The notes under the pieces were generated by a model. That model worked only from the letters and a program-made list of their open reading frames with translations. It ran no database searches and was not told where the DNA came from. From Pedosphaera sp. (lineage in GTDB: Bacteria > Verrucomicrobiota > Verrucomicrobiia > Limisphaerales > JADLHS01), in the NCBI GenBank assembly GCA_009695195.1, contig SIBJ01000013.1, forward strand, positions 1 to 64,000: 64,000 nucleotides of DNA, in the 5' to 3' direction. Both the position numbers and the translations under genes were made by a program. Positions 10,410-18,380 of the stretch are shown piece after piece (position 1 is the first letter of the stretch; the number at the start of each line of letters is the position of its first letter).

Positions 10410-11186
10410 ATGCGCAGCCGTATTGACCAAACCTCGGCGCGGAAACCCCGCGGGGCGTTTACACTGATCGAGTTGCTCGTGGTCATCGCCATCATCGCCA
10501 TCCTGGCCGCCATGCTCCTGCCCGCGCTCAGCAAGGCCAAGGCGCGCGCCAAACGCATCGCCTGCATGAACAACCTCAAGCAACTGATCTACGGCCACGT
10601 CATGTACGGGCAGGACAACAATGGCATTCTCTCGGGGACTTACGATTATCTGGACGACAACTTGAACTGGCTGCATCGCGATTACGTCAGGAACGTGAAT
10701 TCCTTCGTCTGCCCGTCCACCGAAAACTTTATCAGCCCAAACTTGGTGCCCGGGCTGCATGACCCGACGGTCATGGAATTATTCAGCCTTCAGGATTTCG
10801 CCCTCTCGCGCGCGCGATGGCCAAACCACAGTTACGAAAACTTTTCCTGGTGGCCCACGCCCAACGAATTCAGCGACGGGCGTTCGGGCCGGCGCAAGAC
10901 TGAAAGCCAGGTGCAAACTTTCGTCCATACCGGTCCTTGCGGCACGCTCGGTTTGCAAAACACGATCGCCGGCCCGTCCCGGATCTGGTTTCAAGTGGAT
11001 TCCGACCGGCTGGCCGCCGGTTATCCCGGTGCCATCAATGATTACCCCGACATCGGCGACAATCACGGTGCGGACGGTCACAACGCCAACTTCGCGGACG
11101 GACACGCGGAATTTGTCACCCCCCGCGGCAAGAATTACATCATCGCGCGCGACCTGTCCCAGAACACGCACCGGGGACTGCCGTGA
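10410..11186 (+). CDS. Prepilin-type N-terminal cleavage/methylation protein
   Basis: 258 residues; the ATG gives a basic leader ([16 protein letters not shown]) and then [20 protein letters not shown]. The C-terminus has [20 protein letters not shown], an H-X9-DG type signature. It is more distant from the other two prepilin-like proteins in the window (no GYLQ block) and shorter in its middle. It lies 151 bases after the previous prepilin-like gene and 23 bases before the small lipoprotein, so these may be co-transcribed. A GCCGCC/GGCGGC hairpin without a T-run sits between it and the preceding gene. Role not known. Confidence 0.88.
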   Translation: MRSRIDQTSARKPRGAFTLIELLVVIAIIAILAAMLLPALSKAKARAKRIACMNNLKQLIYGHVMYGQDNNGILSGTYDYLDDNLNWLHRDYVRNVNSFVCPSTENFISPNLVPGLHDPTVMELFSLQDFALSRARWPNHSYENFSWWPTPNEFSDGRSGRRKTESQVQTFVHTGPCGTLGLQNTIAGPSRIWFQVDSDRLAAGYPGAINDYPDIGDNHGADGHNANFADGHAEFVTPRGKNYIIARDLSQNTHRGLP

Positions 11187-11209
11187 TTCCGTCACCCTCG
11201 AATTCCTGC

Positions 11210-11593
11210 ATGAACGCCCTCCGGATTTTCTGCCTCGGGTTTTGCGCTGCCGTGTTGGTCGTTGGGTCAGTCGGTTGCGGCGACAAAACGGTGGACGATG
11301 CGCTGACCTCCGACGCCAACGGCTACCTGTGCAAGAAGTGTTCGGCCAAGTTCTATCTCGACCGAAAATTTTTCCCCAACCGGTGTCCGGAGTGCAAGAC
11401 TCCGAACTATGAACTGGTGCTGGGTTTCGTCTGCCCGGTGGACAAACACGTCACCTATGCCGGCAAAGGCCGCGGCTCCCACGCGTGCGAACAGTGCGGC
11501 AAAGTGACTTCGGCCATCCTCATCCCGCGCGCCGCCGATCTCAAAGCGTGGGGTGCCACCAAAAAAACCGCCGCCGAAGTTTTGGGAAATTGA
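11210..11593 (+). CDS. Small zinc-ribbon lipoprotein
   Basis: 127 residues from the ATG; an in-frame GTG at 11183 overlaps the upstream stop (GTGA) and would add nine residues ahead of the signal, so I prefer the ATG. The N-terminus MNALRIFCLGFCAAVLVVGSVGC ends in a lipobox-like VGSVGC. The mature part has paired cysteines CKKC, CPEC, a lone CP and CEQC, suggesting one or two zinc ribbons in a periplasmic, membrane-anchored protein. I do not recognise the family. The position right after a prepilin-like gene suggests a joint role at the cell envelope. Confidence 0.75.
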   Translation: MNALRIFCLGFCAAVLVVGSVGCGDKTVDDALTSDANGYLCKKCSAKFYLDRKFFPNRCPECKTPNYELVLGFVCPVDKHVTYAGKGRGSHACEQCGKVTSAILIPRAADLKAWGATKKTAAEVLGN

Positions 11594-11601
11594 CGGCCAG
11601 C

Positions 11602-11621
11602 GGACGGCGAACCGGCCGTCC
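11602..11621. other. Small perfect hairpin
   Basis: GGACGGC and GCCGTCC pair around GAACCG just after the lipoprotein gene. There is no T-run on the plus strand (CCAAAAAAA follows), so it is not a classic plus-strand terminator. Confidence 0.4.
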
Positions 11622-11676
11622 CCAAAAAAATCTCAGTGACGGCCCACGGCCTTCCTGTTAAGAAACGCCGCAAACC

Positions 11677-13230
11677 ATGACCCACTTCAACTGGCTTTTG
11701 GACGGCAGCATCGTCGGCGTTTATCTGCTGGCGACGATGGCCGCCGGATTGATGGTGCGGAAATACGTGTCGAAGGTGGACCACTTCCTCGTCGCGGGCC
11801 GCGAGATGAATGTTTATCTCGGCATCGCGTCGCTGGCGGCCACCGAATTCGGCATCGTTACGGCGATGTACACGGCGCAGGCCGGCTACACGCGCGGATT
11901 TGCGGGGGCGGTGCCCGGCATTTGCAACGCTGTGGCGATGTTTGTCATCGGCTGGACAGGATTTTGCGTGAAGCCGCTGCGCGATTCCGGCGTGATGACC
12001 ATCCCGGAATTGTTCGAGCGGCGCTACGGCAAATTCGTGCGCTGGCTCTCCGGCGTCGTGATCGTGCTGGGCGGCTTGCTGAACATGGGCGTGTTCCTGC
12101 GCGTGGGCGGGCAATTCCTCGTCGTCTGCTGCGGCATGAATCTCCGCTATCTCGAACTCGCGATGACCGTGCTGCTCATCGGCGTGGCGGCCTACACCAT
12201 TCTCGGCGGGATGTTGTCCGTGCTCGTGACCGATTTTCTCCAATTCATCGTCATGAGCGTTGGCTTGCTGGTGGTGACGTTTCTCGTGCTGCATCAAGTG
12301 GGCTGGGACAAAATGGTGACGACCGTGCAAACAAATTTCGGCGACGGCGGTTTCAATCCATTCGTCCCGAAAGACCTCGGCTGGCCGTTTGTGCTGTCGA
12401 ATCTGCTGGTGAACGCCGCCGCTGTGCTCACATGGCAGGCCGTGACGGCGCGTTTGCTCGCGGCCAAGGACAGCAAGACCGGGCGGAAAGTTTTTACCGG
12501 CACGGCATTTTTCTTCATCTGCCGCTGGGTCATTCCCGGCATCTGGGGCATCGCGGCGCTGGCAATGATTGAGCCGTCCGTCGTGGAGAAAATCGGACTG
12601 CAATTCGGCGAGAAGGACGGCTCGCTTTTCGCCATGCCGTTTCTGTTGAGCCAGATCGTGCCGGCGGGAATGATGGGCCTGCTCGTCGCGGCGATGCTCG
12701 CGGCGGACATGTCCACGGATTCGTCCTACATGCTCACGTGGGGCAGCGTGATCTACAACGACATCCTCGCGCCGTTCCGCAAGGTCGCGTGGTCGGAGAA
12801 AAAGGGACTGCTCTGGAATCGCTGCATCATCGCGCTCATCGGCGTGTTTCTGCTGATCTGGGGGCTTTGGTACAAACTCGAAGGCAACCTCTGGGAATAT
12901 CTGCAAACCACCGGCACGATTTATCTGGCCAGCATGACTGTCCTGTTGATCGCGTGCTGCTATTGGAAACGGGCCAACAACTGGGGCGCCATCGCGGCCA
13001 TCGTCGTCGGCGCGGTGTTGCCAGTGCTCTCGCTCTCGCTGGACCTTTTCGTAAAAGTGCCCGCACTGGACGCCGCCGGGCAGGCGCTCTTCAAAGACGG
13101 AAAAGCCGTGCTCGAGGGCTGGGCTAAGCACAACATTGGCGAGCATCTTGTGACCATCGCCACGTTCGCCGCGGTGACGGTGGCGATGGTGATCGGCTCG
13201 CTGCTTAAACCCAAACCGCAACGCGCGTGA
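11677..13230 (+). CDS. Sodium:solute symporter (SSS family)
   Basis: 517 residues with about 13 hydrophobic segments. It carries the SSS pattern: an early DHFLVAGREMNVYLGIASLAATEFG (family signature near residues 28-52), then FELFERRYGKFVRWLSG-like (residues about 110-125), and QFIVMSVGLLVVTF. Transporters of this family move sugars, amino acids or other solutes with Na+; the substrate cannot be told from sequence. A 58-residue membrane protein gene lies 181 bases downstream, separated by a repeat element. The long opposite-strand reading frame here is a shadow. Confidence 0.9.
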   Translation: MTHFNWLLDGSIVGVYLLATMAAGLMVRKYVSKVDHFLVAGREMNVYLGIASLAATEFGIVTAMYTAQAGYTRGFAGAVPGICNAVAMFVIGWTGFCVKPLRDSGVMTIPELFERRYGKFVRWLSGVVIVLGGLLNMGVFLRVGGQFLVVCCGMNLRYLELAMTVLLIGVAAYTILGGMLSVLVTDFLQFIVMSVGLLVVTFLVLHQVGWDKMVTTVQTNFGDGGFNPFVPKDLGWPFVLSNLLVNAAAVLTWQAVTARLLAAKDSKTGRKVFTGTAFFFICRWVIPGIWGIAALAMIEPSVVEKIGLQFGEKDGSLFAMPFLLSQIVPAGMMGLLVAAMLAADMSTDSSYMLTWGSVIYNDILAPFRKVAWSEKKGLLWNRCIIALIGVFLLIWGLWYKLEGNLWEYLQTTGTIYLASMTVLLIACCYWKRANNWGAIAAIVVGAVLPVLSLSLDLFVKVPALDAAGQALFKDGKAVLEGWAKHNIGEHLVTIATFAAVTVAMVIGSLLKPKPQRA

Positions 13231-13248
13231 ACCCGAACTCCGAAATGG

Positions 13249-13378
13249 AAACCGCTAATCTACGCTCATCACCGCTAATCCAAATAAATGGGATGGGCCT
13301 GGGTCGCGGAAGCTCGTTTCCGGGCGTGACCGTAGGCAGGGCCTGTCATCAGCGAAGATTAGCGAAGATTAGCGGTTC
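13249..13378. repeat. Palindromic short-word repeat (CGCTAATC type)
   Basis: Reiterated AACCGCTAATC-type words on the left (13250-13260 and again near 13270-13280) face AGCGAAGATTAGCGAAGATTAGCGGTT on the right. The outer AACCGCTAATC / GATTAGCGGTT arms pair perfectly over 11 bases. The centre holds a GC-rich spacer with a small CGGAA/TTCCG hairpin. It separates the symporter gene from its small partner. It belongs to a class of several word-repeat palindromes in this window. Confidence 0.75.
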
Positions 13379-13411
13379 AAAATCGGAGTTCCGGTTGAAA
13401 GGATTATCGCC

Positions 13412-13588
13412 ATGAATATCTCCGCCATGTTGACCAACCACCCGTTCTGGGGACTGCTGACGCTGGCGGTGCTCGTGTGGTATTCGACCGTCACCGTTTA
13501 CGTCGGCGTTCGCGGATTTGCGGACATCAAACAAATGCTGCGCAGCCTGAAGGAAAACCACGATGAGGCCGACCCGGAGAAAAAGTAG
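13412..13588 (+). CDS. Small single-span membrane protein next to the symporter
   Basis: 58 residues, MNISAMLTNHPFWGLLTLAV... ending KENHDEADPEKK. It has one hydrophobic segment (residues about 11-33) and a charged C-terminal tail. It is on the same strand as the SSS symporter and could be a small accessory subunit, as seen with some transporters. I do not recognise the family; the position, clean ATG and clear single-span topology are the evidence. Confidence 0.65.
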   Translation: MNISAMLTNHPFWGLLTLAVLVWYSTVTVYVGVRGFADIKQMLRSLKENHDEADPEKK

Positions 13589-13665
13589 TGTCCCAAGCTG
13601 AACTCTCTTGTGCCGATCGCCCAGATGCCGTCAATGCAGCTGTGAAATCATTCTCCAACCGAGCA

Positions 13666-14135
13666 TCATTTTCGCCCCATGATCGCCCCGGCAAGGTCCG
13701 AGAATCCGGAACGGGAACTTTCATTTGCACAGTCAGCAAGCAATTCATCCAGTTCGCCCTCTGGCAAAATGGCTGGAATCGAGAGGACTTTTGGCAAGGC
13801 ACGCAAACGTGTCTTTGGGACTGTTCCCACTTGGTGTTCTCTTATAAACTTTCCCGCGAGACGCAGTTCACCGAGAAGCGTTTATTCTCGAATTCCCGCG
13901 CTAGGGTTGCAAGACGTTCGCGTCTGGCGGGCTGCAGCACCATTCTGGACAAAATTTGGTCGGCTGTTGGGTTGCCTTTGGACGACTTCGTAACTTTAGC
14001 TCTTGCAGAGGCCAATTGGCTTTCGATGCTTACCTCAGAAACGTCGTTGATACGGGCAAGGCTTTGCACTACCCGTGCTCGCCCATGTTCGACCACGAGA
14101 AGTTTAAGATGTAAGTCTAATACGTCGATTGACAT
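13666..14135 (-). pseudogene. Unknown protein gene broken by one frameshift
   Basis: On the minus strand an ATG (MSIDVLDLHLKLLVVEHGRARV...) opens a frame rich in normal-looking helical sequence up to EFENKRF. There the reading continues sensibly only in another frame (GELRLAGKFIREHQVGTVPK ... ELDELLADCANESSRSGFSDLAGAIMGRK, stop). The switch lies around 13870-13885 (CGCTTCTCGGTGAACTG). Joined, the product would be about 155 residues. I do not recognise the family. The region is AT-richer than its neighbours. Either a true frameshift mutation or a sequencing error explains it. The plus-strand frame over the same bases (205 codons) looks like a shadow. Confidence 0.55.
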
Positions 14136-14726
14136 GCCACAATTACACCCCAATTTCCCCAAAAAGTTCAGCGCTAAAAGCTACGATCGCTCATTTATTT
14201 CATGAGCGGGCGTAACTGGTATGTTCCACTGCCGAAGCTTCCCGGGCTGACTTCGGAATCGCCTTCGAGTGCGGAACCTCATTCGCGAATACGGGCCATC
14301 CGTGTTCTTTTGCAAGGGCTCGCACTTCACGCACCGACGCCTTCGCCTCCGGCCCGGGTTGGCGTGGCGCCAGGTTGCTTTTTCATTCCCGCCTGGTGGC
14401 AGGAAAAACCTCCCGCGCCAACTCACCTTCTCATCAAATGATGGGATGACTGTGAATTCATTCAGACGTTCTCCGGGTTCGCGCGGCGCGGCTCGTGCGA
14501 TTGCGATTCTCCTCTCAGCCGGTTGCGTGGTTGTTCGCCACTCATTTTGTTTCCACCCGTCCGCGCAAGACTGACGTTTGAAGTCGCGCATGGCGGCTTT
14601 CGGCGCTCTGCCGAGTCGCCGCTACGTTAACGGCGCAGAATGACGCAACTTTAGACTTTAGACTTTCGGCTTTTGACTGTAATCTCGCGACAAGTTGACA
14701 CGGCAAAATTCAACAGAAACGCGCGC
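14136..14726. other. Intergenic region with decayed appearance
   Basis: No reading frame here convinces me; frames on both strands are Arg/Pro/Ser-rich with no domain pattern. Near the right end, 14649-14678 holds the tandem words TTTAGACTTTAGACTTTCGGCTTTTGACTG, resembling one arm of the short-word repeats found elsewhere in the window. The remainder may be remnant sequence linked to the broken gene to its left. Confidence 0.5.
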
Positions 14727-15725
14727 ATGATCCGCTCACTCGCATTCACGACGCAAGGCCGGTTGCACAGCAAGGACATTGAAATGTTCCTGATGCCGAC
14801 GCTGTTGACGGACACGAATCTGTTTCTCTGGATTGATCTCGAAAGCCCGACGGCGGAGGAAACCCGGTTCGTGTTCGAGGAGTTGTTTCACTTTCATCCG
14901 CTCTCGATCCAGGATTGCGTCTCGGTGAGCCGGACGCCCAAGGTCGAGGAGTTCTCGCCGAAGGACGACGACAAATTTCCGCTCTATCTTTTCATGGTGA
15001 TCCACGCGGTGGATTACAGCCGCACGGACGGCGTGTTCGCGACGAGCGAGCTGGACTTCTTTCTCGGGAAAAATTTTCTGGTGACCTATCACAACGGGCC
15101 GTTGCGCAGCGTGGCGCTGGTCGAGGAACGCTCGGTGAAAGGCACGACGCACATCGCCCGCGCGCCGGACCGCGTCGCGCACAACCTGCTCGACGCGATC
15201 GTGGACAATTACAAGCCGGCGCTTGAGGAACTCTCGCTGGAGATCGCGGAACTGGAACAGGAGGCGTTGCAGCACCCGACGAAGGCGACGCTCAACAAGA
15301 TTTTGCAAGTGAAGAAGGAGGTGTTGCACCTGCGCCAGATCATCGGCCCGCAACGCGAAGTGCTGGGGCGCTTTGCGCGCGGCGAGTTCAAGCTGATCCG
15401 CACGCATCTGGTGCCATATTACCGCAACGTGTACGACGGGCTGTTTCAGATTTACGAATCGGCGCAGTTGTACACCGATTCGCTGACGGGAATTTTGCAG
15501 GTCTATTTGAACATGACGTCCAACAAGACGGGCGAAGTGGTGAAGCTGCTCACGCTCATCACGCTCATCACAACGCCGCTGACGATGGTGGGGACGTGGT
15601 ACGGGATGAATTTCAATTTCATGCCAGAATATGAATTGCGTTACGGTTACGAACTGGCGATGGCCATCACGCTGTTTTCCACGCTGGCGCTTTATTGGTG
15701 GTTCAAAAAGAAAAAGTGGTTCTAA
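14727..15725 (+). CDS. corA: CorA-family divalent cation (Mg2+/Co2+) transporter
   Basis: 332 residues. The C-terminal two-span module has the selectivity signature YGMNF (GTWYGMNFNFMPE) between the two membrane helices and a basic tail (WWFKKKKWF), as in CorA pentamers. The N-terminal two thirds form the expected acidic cytoplasmic alpha/beta and long-helix funnel (EELSLEIAELEQEALQHP). The ATG at 14727 begins MIRSLAFTTQGRL and is preferred over an upstream in-frame start. The histidine kinase gene starts 19 bases after its stop, so they are probably co-transcribed; a link between metal transport and the two-component system is only positional. Confidence 0.92.
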   Translation: MIRSLAFTTQGRLHSKDIEMFLMPTLLTDTNLFLWIDLESPTAEETRFVFEELFHFHPLSIQDCVSVSRTPKVEEFSPKDDDKFPLYLFMVIHAVDYSRTDGVFATSELDFFLGKNFLVTYHNGPLRSVALVEERSVKGTTHIARAPDRVAHNLLDAIVDNYKPALEELSLEIAELEQEALQHPTKATLNKILQVKKEVLHLRQIIGPQREVLGRFARGEFKLIRTHLVPYYRNVYDGLFQIYESAQLYTDSLTGILQVYLNMTSNKTGEVVKLLTLITLITTPLTMVGTWYGMNFNFMPEYELRYGYELAMAITLFSTLALYWWFKKKKWF

Positions 15726-15744
15726 CACCCCGCACCTGACACCC

Positions 15745-16995
15745 TTGGCTACCGCCAAATCCAGTTTTCTCGACAAGGTTCTCGGCCGCATCTCGCGGCT
15801 CGACGCCGAAGGTTTGCAGACCGTGGTGCAACGGCTGGCGCGCGAACGCAGCTTTCTCGAAACGCTGTTCAACACCATCGAAGACGGCGTGATCGTGGTG
15901 GATGAGCACGGCCGGATTCTTTATTACAACCAAGCGGTCACGCGGTTGCTCGGACTGCAAGACGACATCGAGGGCCAGCAGGTGACCGAGTTTCTGCCGG
16001 AATTGGATTGGAAAAAAATTGCGACCTTCGACCAAGCCGGCGGACAGCACGTCGTCCGGCATGAATTTGAAGTCGAGTATCCGCGCCCGCGTTTTCTGCG
16101 GCTCTACGCCGCGCCGCTCGATGGTGAACAGGCCGGCAGCACGGGCGTGGCGTTGATCCTCCACGACGCGACCGAGGCGCGGCAGAAGAACTTCGAAGCC
16201 ATCGAGAGCGAGCGCGTGCAGGCGCTCACCCTGCTCGCGGCCAGCGTCGCGCACGAGATCGGCAACCCGCTCAACGCGCTGCACATTCACCTCCAACTCA
16301 TGGAGCGTGAGGTGAAGAAATTGAAAACGGATGGCGGTCGCGCGCGCGCCGCGGCCAACTCTCGCAGCCGCACGCAGGTCGTGACGGACGATTCCGACGT
16401 GGCCGACGTCGCCCGAAAACTCGACCAGTATCTCTCCGTGGCAAAGGGCGAGATCAACCGGCTGGATTACATCGTCACGCAGTTTCTGCAAGCGATCCGG
16501 CCAGCGCCGTTGCAGATCAAGCTCGCTTCCTTGAATGACGTGGTGCAGAAAACCCTCGAACTCCTGCAACCGGAACTCGACAACCGCGGCATCACGGTCA
16601 AATCCAAACTCGCGCGCCACCTGCCCGCGACGCCGATTGATGCGACGCAACTCCAGCAGGCTTTGGTGAATCTGGTGAAGAACGCGATGCAGGCGATGAC
16701 GAAGGGCGGCACGCTCTCGCTCCAGACGGGCGAGAGCGTCGAGGCGGCCTGGGTCAGCGTGGCGGATACCGGCGGTGGGATTCCACAGGAGCAGATCAAC
16801 CGCATCTTCGAACCGTTTTACACGACGAAGAAAAAAGGCACGGGCCTGGGCTTGATGATTGTGCAGCGCATCGTGCGCGCGCACGCCGGACGGATTGAAC
16901 TGGAAAGCCATGTCGGGCGCGGCACAACGTTCCGCTTGTGGCTGCCGTTGCACGAGAAGAAGCCACGGTTGTTGCAGGCGCCGTTGCATGATTGA
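15745..16995 (+). CDS. PAS-domain sensor histidine kinase
   Basis: 416 residues from a TTG start just after corA; frames reaching further upstream run into corA and are not credible. Residues about 35-150 are a PAS domain (NTIEDGVIVVDEHGRILYYN). The phosphoacceptor region is ASVAHEIGNPLNALHIHLQL (His in AHEIGNPLNA), and the ATPase domain has the N box (LVNLVKNAMQAM), G1 box (DTGGGIP), F box (FEPFYTTK) and G2 box (KGTGLGLMIV). No transmembrane segment is seen, so it is a cytoplasmic NtrB-like kinase. It should phosphorylate the sigma-54 regulator encoded immediately downstream. Confidence 0.9.
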   Translation: MATAKSSFLDKVLGRISRLDAEGLQTVVQRLARERSFLETLFNTIEDGVIVVDEHGRILYYNQAVTRLLGLQDDIEGQQVTEFLPELDWKKIATFDQAGGQHVVRHEFEVEYPRPRFLRLYAAPLDGEQAGSTGVALILHDATEARQKNFEAIESERVQALTLLAASVAHEIGNPLNALHIHLQLMEREVKKLKTDGGRARAAANSRSRTQVVTDDSDVADVARKLDQYLSVAKGEINRLDYIVTQFLQAIRPAPLQIKLASLNDVVQKTLELLQPELDNRGITVKSKLARHLPATPIDATQLQQALVNLVKNAMQAMTKGGTLSLQTGESVEAAWVSVADTGGGIPQEQINRIFEPFYTTKKKGTGLGLMIVQRIVRAHAGRIELESHVGRGTTFRLWLPLHEKKPRLLQAPLHD

Positions 16996-17012
16996 CGGAC
17001 AAAAACAAATTG

Positions 17013-18377
17013 ATGAAACCGATGCTGCTGATTGTTGACGACGAGAAACCGACGCGCGAGGGATTGCGCGCGGCGCTGGAGGAGCGTTTCGACGTTTACA
17101 TCGCCGAGGACGCGAAGGCGGGAATGGAACTGCTCGAACGCGAACACTTCGACGTGTTGCTCACGGATTTTCGCCTGCCGGGCGAGGACGGGCTGAAGCT
17201 GATCGGGCGCGCGAAGTCGCTCTCGAAACCACCGATCTGCATTTTGATGACGGCTTACGGCTCGGAGGAACTCGCCGTGGACGCGATGAAGCGGGGCGCG
17301 GACGATTACATCGCGAAGGGGCGGTTGCAGATTGACGAACTGGAGATGCGCATCGCGCGGGCGTTGAAGCAGCAGAACCTCGAAGTGGAAAACGTTTCGC
17401 TCCGCCAGCAACTCGACGCGAAGTTCGGCATGGAAAACATCGTGGGCGAATCGCCGGAGATGCAGGAGGTGTTCGACGTGGTGAAGCAGGTCGCGCCGGC
17501 GCGGACGACGGTGTTGCTCTCGGGCGAGAGCGGGACGGGCAAGGAACTCGTCGCGAAGGCGATCCATCAATTGAGTCCGCGCGCGAAGCAGCCGTTCGTG
17601 GCGGTGCATTGCGCGGCGCTGGCCGCGACGTTGCTGGAGAGCGAACTGTTCGGGCACGAGAAGGGCGCGTTCACCGGCGCGCACGAGCGGCGCATCGGAC
17701 GGTTCGAGCAGGCGCAGGGCGGGACGTTGTTCCTCGACGAGATCGGCGAGATTGATCCGACGATCCAGATCAAGCTGCTGCGGTTTCTCGGCGAGCGGAC
17801 ATTCGAGCGCGTGGGATCGAACAAGACGTTGACAGCGGACGTGCGGCTGGTCACGGCCACGAACCGGAATCTCGAAGAACTGGTGAAAGCGAAAACGTTT
17901 CGCGAAGATTTATTTTTCCGGCTGTGCATCGTGGAAATCCATCTGCCGCCGTTGCGCGATCGCGTGGGCGACATCCCGTTGCTGGCGGGAAATTTTCTGC
18001 GTGAGTTCGCCGCGGAGAACCAGAAACCGGTGAAGGATTTCACGTCCGATGCGCTGGAATTGCTGCTGAATTACCCGTGGCCGGGTAACGTGCGTGAATT
18101 GCGCGCGGCCATCGAGAGCGCGGTGGTGATGTGCCGGGGCGAGCGGATTTCGGCGCGCGACCTGCCGCGCACGGTGCGGGCGGACACGGCGCGGGCGAGC
18201 GATCCGGGCCGGCTGCTGGCAAAGAATGACTTGACGGTGAAGGAAGCCGAGAAACAATTGATCGTCCGCGCTTTGAAAGACACCAATGGGAATCGCACTT
18301 TGGCCGCCAAAAAAATCGGCATGAGCCGCCGCACGTTTCATCGCAAGCTGCACACGTATCATTTGGAAGGATTTTGA
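17013..18377 (+). CDS. Sigma-54-dependent response regulator (NtrC family)
   Basis: 454 residues. Receiver domain 1-120 with acidic pair DD (9-10), phosphoacceptor Asp at about residue 52 (LLTDFRLPG), the switch Thr (LMTAYG) and conserved Lys (YIAKG). The AAA+ domain, about 140-375, has Walker A GESGTGKE, the sigma-54 contact loop KGAFTGA, Walker B TLFLDEIGEI and an arginine-finger region. The C-terminal Fis-type helix-turn-helix is LAAKKIGMSRRTFHRKLHTY. A TTG at 16992 could also serve as start. It forms a two-component pair with the upstream kinase; targets are unknown, but the adjacent membrane gene three bases downstream is co-transcribed. Confidence 0.94.
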   Translation: MKPMLLIVDDEKPTREGLRAALEERFDVYIAEDAKAGMELLEREHFDVLLTDFRLPGEDGLKLIGRAKSLSKPPICILMTAYGSEELAVDAMKRGADDYIAKGRLQIDELEMRIARALKQQNLEVENVSLRQQLDAKFGMENIVGESPEMQEVFDVVKQVAPARTTVLLSGESGTGKELVAKAIHQLSPRAKQPFVAVHCAALAATLLESELFGHEKGAFTGAHERRIGRFEQAQGGTLFLDEIGEIDPTIQIKLLRFLGERTFERVGSNKTLTADVRLVTATNRNLEELVKAKTFREDLFFRLCIVEIHLPPLRDRVGDIPLLAGNFLREFAAENQKPVKDFTSDALELLLNYPWPGNVRELRAAIESAVVMCRGERISARDLPRTVRADTARASDPGRLLAKNDLTVKEAEKQLIVRALKDTNGNRTLAAKKIGMSRRTFHRKLHTYHLEGF

Positions 18378-18380
18378 TTT

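Noticed and set aside
11455..13221. 588-codon open frame on the minus strand over the symporter
   Set aside because: Arg/His/Glu-rich, no family pattern; shadow of the clear SSS gene on the plus strand.
13588..14205. 205-codon plus-strand frame after the small symporter partner
   Set aside because: Ser/Arg-rich without fold pattern; the minus strand reads much better with one frame change.
14181..14591. 136-codon minus-strand frame
   Set aside because: Arg-rich, no hydrophobic core or motif; likely remnant or chance.
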